From Brasenia schreberi (lineage: Eukaryota > Streptophyta > Magnoliopsida > Nymphaeales > Cabombaceae), in contig JAYKKT010000059.1 in assembly GCA_036023115.1 (NCBI GenBank), positions 5,379,501 through 5,443,500 on the forward strand: 64,000 bases of DNA, written 5' to 3'. The position numbers were made by a program, and so were the translations under genes. Each line of letters begins with the position of its first letter. Within the stretch, counting starts at the first letter, position 1. The notes under the pieces are model-generated. The model was not told the origin of the DNA. It was given only the letters and a program-made list of their open reading frames with translations, and did no database searches. Shown in pieces: positions 58,901 to 64,000 of this stretch.

Positions 58901-61900
58901 CATGATGATTTCATCCATAAAACTGAATTTAAAAGATTGAAATACAATAAATCAAGCCATGATTGAATCAAGAAAGCAGTGGCCCATCATCTTGGTTGTC
59001 GTTTGCATTTTTCTTTATTCTGTTCTAACTACTCTAAAACCTAATTACAATTCCCAGTGTTTATACTAATACTAATCTAATTTAAAAGACACAAATGCCC
59101 TTAATTAAGGACCAGATTCTCAATGGATCAGACCCGATTCTCAATGAATCTGATCCATTGGGACCCAAACACTTGAACATATTTGAGATACAAAATAGAC
59201 TCAAAACATAAAAGAAAAACAAGACTTTAAGTCGATACTTGATCTCCAACAGATCTCTCTTACGTGAATCCAAATTGGTTCTTTGTTATACTCGATACTT
59301 GTCTCAACTTACATTCAATAATTCTTTCTCATAACTTCGGAGTATGGTCGATCAACTTGATGCCCTCATAATTTACACAATTCTAAATATCTCCCTTGTT
59401 CTTGTATATAGGTATAAGTATACTCTCCCACCATTCCTCAAGCATCTTTTGGTTTCTCCATATTTCATTAAATAGTCTCGTAAGCCATTTTTTTATAATC
59501 TATACTACTTAAATAACTACTGCAGAGAGCAAAGCAAACAAAGGTCGGACCTCAAATCAGTACTAACATAGAGAACGATTTTCATTTTTTGGGTTATGCT
59601 CTCAGCCTTCACTCTTTATATATATTCAGGTTCCCCAAGGTCTTCTAGACACTACTGCTTACTCCATGCAGATGTGAAACATAAACTCAAAACAACCAAA
59701 TAGGACCACCATCTTTTAAGGAAAAAGAAAATGATGACATCAACATGTGGCGAGCATAGAATACATAAAAGCTATAAGTAGATAGCAGAAAGAGCAACCC
59801 TACTAAGTAGTTACAAGCTAATACAAATGATACGTAATCACTTTCACTAAAATAAACTTAGTACAGGTTTCATACCTGACTTCATTGCAGTATGTGTTCC
59901 TTTTATTTTAGGAACATTTAAGAAGCCAGCTGAGCATCCTATAAGTGCTCCTCCAGGAAAAACAGGATACGGAACTGACTGAAAATTAAAGACTAGCATC
60001 AAACTTGTCTACAAGAGAACCATAAAAGGAACGAATAAAAGACAACACACACTTTCATGTACCTGGAAACCACCTTCATTTAAGGTCCTGGCACCGTACT
60101 GAAGAACAGTTCCACCTTCTAATAAAGGCCTGATGATTGGATGTTGCTTGAGTTTCTAAGGGATAAAAGGATTCTTAGACAAAGAAAAGGGAATGCAAGT
60201 GGAAAATAGACGAATGACAATTGTGAGGGTCATTTAACCTGGTAATAATGACCTCAGATTCAGATTGCCTTGGAATGAAAACAAAATACAAAAGAAAGTA
60301 GAAAAAGTATATAGCCCATGCCTTATAAATGAAATGTTGGAGACTCGGCTAGAAATCAGTAACTTATAGGTCAGCTATCAACACAAGGATGGAATAATTG
60401 CAATAAATTAAGTAACTACTAATGAAACATCCAAATGTATGAAATAATTAACGCAAATGTTGGTGGATAATTTGACAATTGGCATGCAATCATGTAGATC
60501 AAAAACTAATGAGTGCAACACTTGGTTGTTATAACTTAAAAGCGTTGAGCACAGTTAGCCCCTTCGGAGCCCTTTAGCAGTAAATCCACTTATGTATAGC
60601 ATCATTGTTTAGCAAATTACTTTATTTTATTTTCCATTTACTTAACAAGACACATAATATAAGGCTATAAGCAAATATACCTCTATCAGAGTTCATTAAA
60701 AAAAGTTTAAAATAGGAAAAACTACACAAAGTACCTTGTGCTTTGACCATTTTTCATGTTAGTTCCTATGAATGGAAAAGTTATCTTGGCTACCTTGTGG
60801 TTTTCACCAATAACCAAATTAGTCACAAATGCCTAACGCCATATACTTAACCCCAGTTGGTGCATCAGACTTCAGTTGCCACATCAGGTGGCCATGTCAA
60901 CTTATATATAATATTATACTTAAATATTAGTTAATATTAGTATATTACATTTAAATATTAATAAATGTTAAATATTCTTTAGTATTAGTAATTAGTGCAT
61001 GTTAATTTTAACAGTACTAACTTTATATTATTAATAACTTTGTCCATGTAAGGGATCACCCTTGCATGGCCGGTCCCAAGCCCGGATAAAGGAAGAGGGT
61101 TGTGTCAGGCTTCCGACTGCCAACGTAAAACTTTATTGAACTTATTTACCATGAATTCTAAAAATTATGATAGGGCTTTGTGGGAACAAAGAATCCATGT
61201 AGCCGACCCCATCTACGATGGGAAAAGGCTTAGTTGTTGTTGTTATTAAATTTATATTATTAATATTTAATAATGATGTGGCTATTGAGTCAGCAGCCAT
61301 GTCATGTGAAACGGACTTCCACGTCATATTCAGGTAATGCAAGGACTAACCTAATAGATGACAAAAACCTCAAGATATCACAGTGCAAACTTTAAAATAC
61401 ATGGAACAAATTGATAAATGCACAAACCTCATGATAGTTACTTGAAGTTTTCTCTAAAAGATAAAACTCTAAAGATTTAAAAGATCAACTTTTATGTTTA
61501 AATAAAAAGTTTGAATTTTGTGATCCACTACTTTTTTATGTGTCCATATATCTAATGCATTTGTTTCCATATGTCTAATGCATTTGTTTGACTTAATATC
61601 TTTAAGATTCATATAAAGAGACAGGGAATTACATTATCTTCAATTTTTCTAAAAAAATCAATACCTTGTGAAAATAATTTCCCTTAATGGGCATCCTTGA
61701 CCATACTTGGACACTTAATGACATTCTTTTTTGAAATTATAATGAACTTGAGCATTTAAATTAATACACATGAGATAAATTATTAGTTTTCATGGTACTT
61801 GTGTTCTTTAACAACAACAACAACAAAGCCTTTTCCCATACTAGATGGGGTCGGCTACGTGGATTCTTTGTTTGCATAGAGCCCTATCATGTGCTCTTGT

Positions 61901-63203
61901 GTTCTTTAAAATTTTAAATATAATTTTTTCAACAAATTTACAAAATTTATGATACTTATGATTAGACTATTATTTGAAGAATCAGTCTCCATTTAAGTTT
62001 TGCGAATTATCGAGGTATCAAGTTAATGAGTCATACTATGAAATTATGGGAAAGAAATATTGAATGTAGGTTAAGACAAGTATTGATAGGGTGCCAAGAG
62101 ATGTTCTTTGAAAAACGTTAGAAAAGAGAGGTATCCCATTGACATACATAAATATTATAAGAGACATGTACGATAGTGCAAAAACATGCGTGAGGACTCA
62201 TAAAGGAATGACAGAGACAAACTTCTTTGAAATTAAGATTGGGTTACATGAGGGATCAACTTTAAGTTTATATTTATTTATATTGGTCATTGATGAGTTA
62301 TCAAAACATATTCAAGATGAAATACCTTAGTATATGTTATTTGCATATGATATTATGTTAGTGGATGAGTTTAAGGAAAAAGTTAATAGGAAATTGGAAC
62401 TATGGAGAAAAACGTTAGAAAGTAAAGGCTTCCGACTTAGTAGAACAAAGACAGAATATATGAAATGTAAGTTTGATCATTTGGGTACTTCAGAGGATAT
62501 AGAAATTACAACAACTAAGCCTTTTCCCATATTAGACGGGGTCGGCTACATGGATTCTTTGTTTCCACAGAGCTCTATCATGTGCCTCAGAGGATATAGA
62601 AATTAAGATGAAAAAATTGATTGAGATGTTACACAGAATTAATGCCGATTGGTTAAAATAGAGAAGGGCATCAGGTATTCTATGTGATAAGAAGATACCA
62701 TTAAAGTTGAAAGGTAAATATTATAAAGCAACAATTAGACCTACTGTGTTTTATGGTTAACGTAAACGAAGATGTTGAGATGGATGAGTGGTCACATAAG
62801 GATAGACCGTATACATAATGAGGTTATTAGAAATCATTTAAGATGGTTTGGATATATAGGAAGAAGACAAAGGGACGCTCCCGTAAGAAGATATGAAAAA
62901 TTAGATTATGAAAATGTTAAAAGAGGAAGAGGACGACCACAAAAGTGTTGGAAAGAAACTATAAAGAATAATCTAGTTTATATTGAGTTAAATGCTAGCA
63001 TAGCACATGATAGGGCTTTGTAGAAACAAAGAATCCATATAGCTCACCCCATCTAGTATGGGAAAAGGCTTAGTTGTTGTTGTAGAAGTAGTAGTCATGA
63101 TTTAAGTTTCATAATGCTATGGGAATTCTATACATTTGCTATTTACTATTTAAATTAATTCATATTCATGTAGCCGACCCCGTCTAGTATGGGAAAAGGC
63201 TTA

Positions 63204-63234
<31 letters not shown>

Positions 63235-63633
63235 TCTAGAATTCTATGTCAATTGCATTTATTTAATGTACTGCTAAATCCACTTAAGATGCAACAAAAG
63301 GTGTTGACAACATAAATATAACACCAAGTAATACATTATAAAACTTAGAGCACACACAGAACAAAATTAGCTAGCTAAACTTTAGACTAACCCTAGCTAG
63401 CTAAGAACTTGTGGAATCGATGGTAGAGGAGAAAAGATAGGAAATCAATATCATGATAGCCTGGAGAAAAGTCATCTTAAGCACCGCATAAAGATCACAA
63501 TGATAATATGATCAAACTGCACACATGAAATGGGAAGTAGGGGTCCAATTCAACAGGGCGGTACCTGAAATTCTTCAAACGGACTCAAGAAAGGATTCTT
63601 ATAATCCAAGGCAACAACCACTCCGATCGATAC
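43860..63633 (-). CDS. ETFQO: Electron-transfer-flavoprotein:ubiquinone oxidoreductase, C-terminal half
   Basis: Ten exons join in frame with GT-AG introns: 63633-63565, 60155-60063, 59978-59876, 46792-46668, 46539-46490, 46347-46281, 46168-46089, 45302-45174, 44976-44910 and 43943-43860 (TAA), giving 288 residues; the N-terminal half lies beyond the window. ETFQO is a mitochondrial inner-membrane FAD and 4Fe-4S enzyme that passes electrons from ETF to ubiquinone in amino-acid and fatty-acid breakdown. Diagnostic segments in order are [75 protein letters not shown] and the iron-sulphur ligand region [23 protein letters not shown], ending [10 protein letters not shown]. All cluster cysteines are present and no frame break was seen. 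The intron 46793-59875 is 13.1 kb, swollen by nested retroelements. The next one (60156-63564) carries RTE insertions. Confidence 0.93.
43946..43990. repeat. (GA)n microsatellite forming a splice-acceptor tract
   Basis: On the ETFQO sense (minus) strand this is about 22 CT units ending in ctcag, directly at the acceptor of the last exon (43943). It serves as the polypyrimidine tract. Confidence 0.95.
45397..45462. repeat. 33-bp tandem duplication in ETFQO intron
   Basis: tttgattcatttatttacct followed by ggtagggaata occurs at 45397 and again at 45430. Confidence 0.93.
47744..48096 (-). repeat. 3' LTR of copia element 1
   Basis: 353 bp, TGTCATTGAATG...ATCTCCAACA on +. It contains a 29-bp near-perfect palindrome at 47959-47987 (cctaatggatcag and its complement) that the 5' LTR has lost. 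Confidence 0.93.
48097..48112 (-). other. Polypurine tract of copia element 1
   Basis: On minus, aacttgagggggag lies directly before the 3' LTR, the usual plus-strand priming site. Confidence 0.8.
52659..52671 (-). other. tRNA-iMet primer binding site, copia element 1
   Basis: TGGTATCAGAGCC on minus, immediately inside the 5' LTR; complementary to the 3' end of the plant initiator methionine tRNA. Confidence 0.9.
52672..52928 (-). repeat. 5' LTR of copia element 1
   Basis: 257 bp. It matches the 353-bp partner except for scattered substitutions and a 96-bp deletion after aatctaactt that removes the palindrome. Confidence 0.93.
53501..53831 (-). repeat. 3' LTR of copia element 2
   Basis: 331 bp, TGATGATTTCATCC...ATCTCCAACA on +. 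It holds an inverted repeat around 53710-53745 (cccaatgaatcaga / ttgattcattggga). A polypurine tract (gaggggcg on minus, 53832-53840) adjoins it. Confidence 0.93.
55166..55562 (+). mobile_element. L1-type LINE fragment captured inside copia element 2
   Basis: About 397 bp between two halves of a copia reverse-transcriptase codon run (ERY on one side, KTRLVA-like on the other). On + it encodes a piece of plant L1 reverse transcriptase: [10 protein letters not shown] at 55193-55222, [20 protein letters not shown] shifted by a frame, and a [19 protein letters not shown] segment near 55410. It is an internal LINE piece without a 3' tail, and no flanking duplication is visible. This suggests capture during break repair rather than retrotransposition. 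The last 60 bp (ggtattggcatcgatacc) are unidentified. Confidence 0.75.
58891..58902 (-). other. tRNA-iMet primer binding site, copia element 2
   Basis: TGGTATCAGAGC on minus, directly inside the 5' LTR. Confidence 0.9.
58903..59251 (-). repeat. 5' LTR of copia element 2
   Basis: 349 bp, near-identical to 53501-53831. It has a local duplication of the gattctcaatg(g/a)atc unit at about 59113-59160, which accounts for most of the length difference. Confidence 0.93.
60156..61036. other. ETFQO intron, no separate gene
   Basis: Intron sequence. 60895-61035 is a very AT-rich stretch with repeated attaatatt/taaatatta words. No open frame or recognised repeat. Confidence 0.5.
61037..61250 (+). mobile_element. 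Non-autonomous RTE derivative (head plus tail)
   Basis: A 214-bp insertion with the 15-bp target duplication tttatattattaata at 61022-61036 and 61251-61265. It starts with the RTE head (actttgtccatgtaaggg), continues to ttatttaccatgaattct and joins at aattatga/taggg to the RTE tail (caaagaatccatgtagccg to a GTT tail). The junction is the same as in the 5967-6170 copy. Confidence 0.87.
61266..61811. other. ETFQO intron, no separate gene
   Basis: AT-rich intron. A short local repeat, tctaatgcatttgttt, occurs twice near 61550-61590. Confidence 0.5.
61812..61895 (-). mobile_element. Tail-only RTE insertion, 84 bp
   Basis: Only the last 84 bp of RTE, from cacatgataggg (minus) to the GTT tail, with the 14-bp target duplication cttgtgttctttaa at 61798-61811 and 61896-61909. 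Confidence 0.9.
61995..63084 (+). mobile_element. RTE LINE, truncated and internally deleted
   Basis: RTE sequence from the SHTMKLW and RLRQV region, with a deletion to the [12 protein letters not shown] region, then [50 protein letters not shown] in place of [57 protein letters not shown] and the terminal block with a GTT tail at about 63073-63084. Stops, and a deletion in the FGHVERR area, make it non-functional. A tail-only RTE insertion interrupts it at 62509-62586. Confidence 0.88.
62509..62586 (-). mobile_element. Tail-only RTE insertion, 78 bp, inside an RTE copy
   Basis: Antisense RTE 3' end of 78 bp inside the sense RTE copy, flanked by the perfect 19-bp duplication tcagaggatatagaaatta at 62490-62508 and 62587-62605. 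Its 5' truncation (ggcacatgatag on minus) is within a few bases of that of the 84-bp copy. Confidence 0.93.
63166..63232 (+). mobile_element. Tail-only RTE fragment with long GTT tail
   Basis: catgtagccgaccccgtcta and tatgggaaaaggcttag followed by about eight GTT units. Flanks show no clear target duplication. Confidence 0.8.
63233..63564. other. ETFQO intron, no separate gene
   Basis: Intron sequence up to the donor of the exon 63633-63565; nothing else recognised. Confidence 0.5.
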
Positions 63634-64000
63634 CTGCACACTCATGTCCTAGTGCTCTTTATTTAAATGCTGATAAACATCACAAACTTCAATATACACA
63701 TGAAAGTGGAAAGTAGATAAGAGACGAGATAAACTTGGAAAATTTGAATAGACTGCTTAATACTTCAAGGTGATGCAGGCAACTAGAAATTGTATTTTTA
63801 AGCAGATATCTAAACATAGGCAAGTAAACGAGAAAGCCACTGACAGAAGTACAGAAATAATGGGCTTAACTAAGGAATGAATAGTTTCCATACCGTGAAA
63901 GCGCCATATGGAGATTTTTCATTACAAAACATAATGCAGAGATAAAGCAAGGTTGGCCTTATATGAATCTATCCAGGATGCAAGGAGCAAGATTTGGGCC
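63634..64000. other. ETFQO intron upstream of the first visible exon
   Basis: No in-frame exon matching the preceding ETFQO segment (a YGGSFLYHM-like stretch) was found here, so the next exon probably lies beyond the right edge. Confidence 0.45.

Larger units (their letters stand above)
53501..59251 (-). mobile_element. Ty1/copia element 2 with LTRs, defective
   Basis: A 5.75 kb element with LTRs 53501-53831 and 58903-59251 and the target duplication gatct at 53496-53500 and 59252-59256. Minus-strand order: primer site, gag 58451-57633 (one stop near 58200; zinc knuckle CSHC...HTKEICW with a stop at the glycine position), protease near 57360 reading DSDAT instead of DSGAT, an integrase 56827-56096 that keeps all three catalytic acidic positions ([24 protein letters not shown]), a linker 56005-55619, reverse transcriptase 55658-54464 with YVDDIII, and RNase H to 53838. 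Reverse transcriptase is interrupted at 55166-55562 by LINE-derived DNA. Confidence 0.93.
47151..59495 (-). mobile_element. RTE LINE in ETFQO intron, split by two copia elements
   Basis: A 5'-truncated RTE element of about 1.4 kb, antisense on + and in the same direction as ETFQO. Parts are 59495-59257 (PIYKxR and GLF-NEIW region), 53500-52934 ([25 protein letters not shown], then [11 protein letters not shown] in place of FADD) and 47738-47151 ([29 protein letters not shown] and the terminal block with a short tail). Flanks carry taatctatac at 47141-47150 and 59496-59505, the target duplication now 12.3 kb apart. The interruptions are bounded by perfect 5-bp duplications, giving a clear order of events. 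Confidence 0.92.

Noticed and set aside
63880..63920. An upstream ETFQO exon (ctccatatggcgctttcacg on minus)
   Set aside because: It superficially recalls the YHM segment, but its phase does not join the next exon and the surrounding residues do not fit.

Overview
The window looks like nuclear DNA of a flowering plant. It is AT-rich, has long introns with GT-AG borders, and holds plant-type mobile elements (Ty1/copia with initiator-tRNA-Met primer sites, RTE and L1 LINEs, tRNA-derived SINEs, hAT-like MITEs) and many TA, TC and GA microsatellites. The species cannot be told from the sequence. No rRNA, functional tRNA, CRISPR or bacterial feature was seen.

Layout. 1-22.4 kb is repeat-rich with no convincing host gene: SINE and RTE pieces, a GC-rich island at 4.5-5.2 kb, a decayed copia relic at 9.0-12.5 kb with an RTE insertion in it, and a long decayed RTE LINE at 16.65-20.24 kb. 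At 22.8-23.0 kb (minus) is a small TATA-box gene for a secreted cysteine-rich peptide with a hevein-like C-terminal half. At 28.0-32.9 kb (minus) is a complete four-exon ARGLU1-like gene, a predicted nuclear splicing and transcription co-factor. At 36.2-41.7 kb (plus) are the last six exons of a biotin-protein ligase (HCS1-like). This copy has two single-base frameshifts, and no exon for the biotin-binding N-terminal half was found, so it is called a pseudogene. From 43.9 kb to beyond the right edge (minus) is the 3' half of ETFQO, the mitochondrial electron-transfer-flavoprotein:ubiquinone oxidoreductase; ten exons join in frame.

The 13.1 kb ETFQO intron at 46.8-59.9 kb is a nested stack: a 5'-truncated antisense RTE LINE (target duplication TAATCTATAC), cut by two separate copia elements (duplications CAATT and GATCT), the second of which carries a captured piece of an L1-type LINE. 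The next intron to the right holds at least five more RTE-derived insertions.

The main unifying observation is one RTE family with at least 13 copies in 64 kb. These comprise one long decayed copy, several 5'-truncated copies, three tail-only insertions of 43-84 bp with good target duplications, and two copies (204 and 214 bp) of a non-autonomous derivative. The derivative joins the LINE 5' head directly to its 3' tail at a shared ATGA, which suggests an internal deletion through microhomology followed by re-mobilisation. No copy here has an intact FADD reverse-transcriptase motif, so a source element must lie elsewhere.
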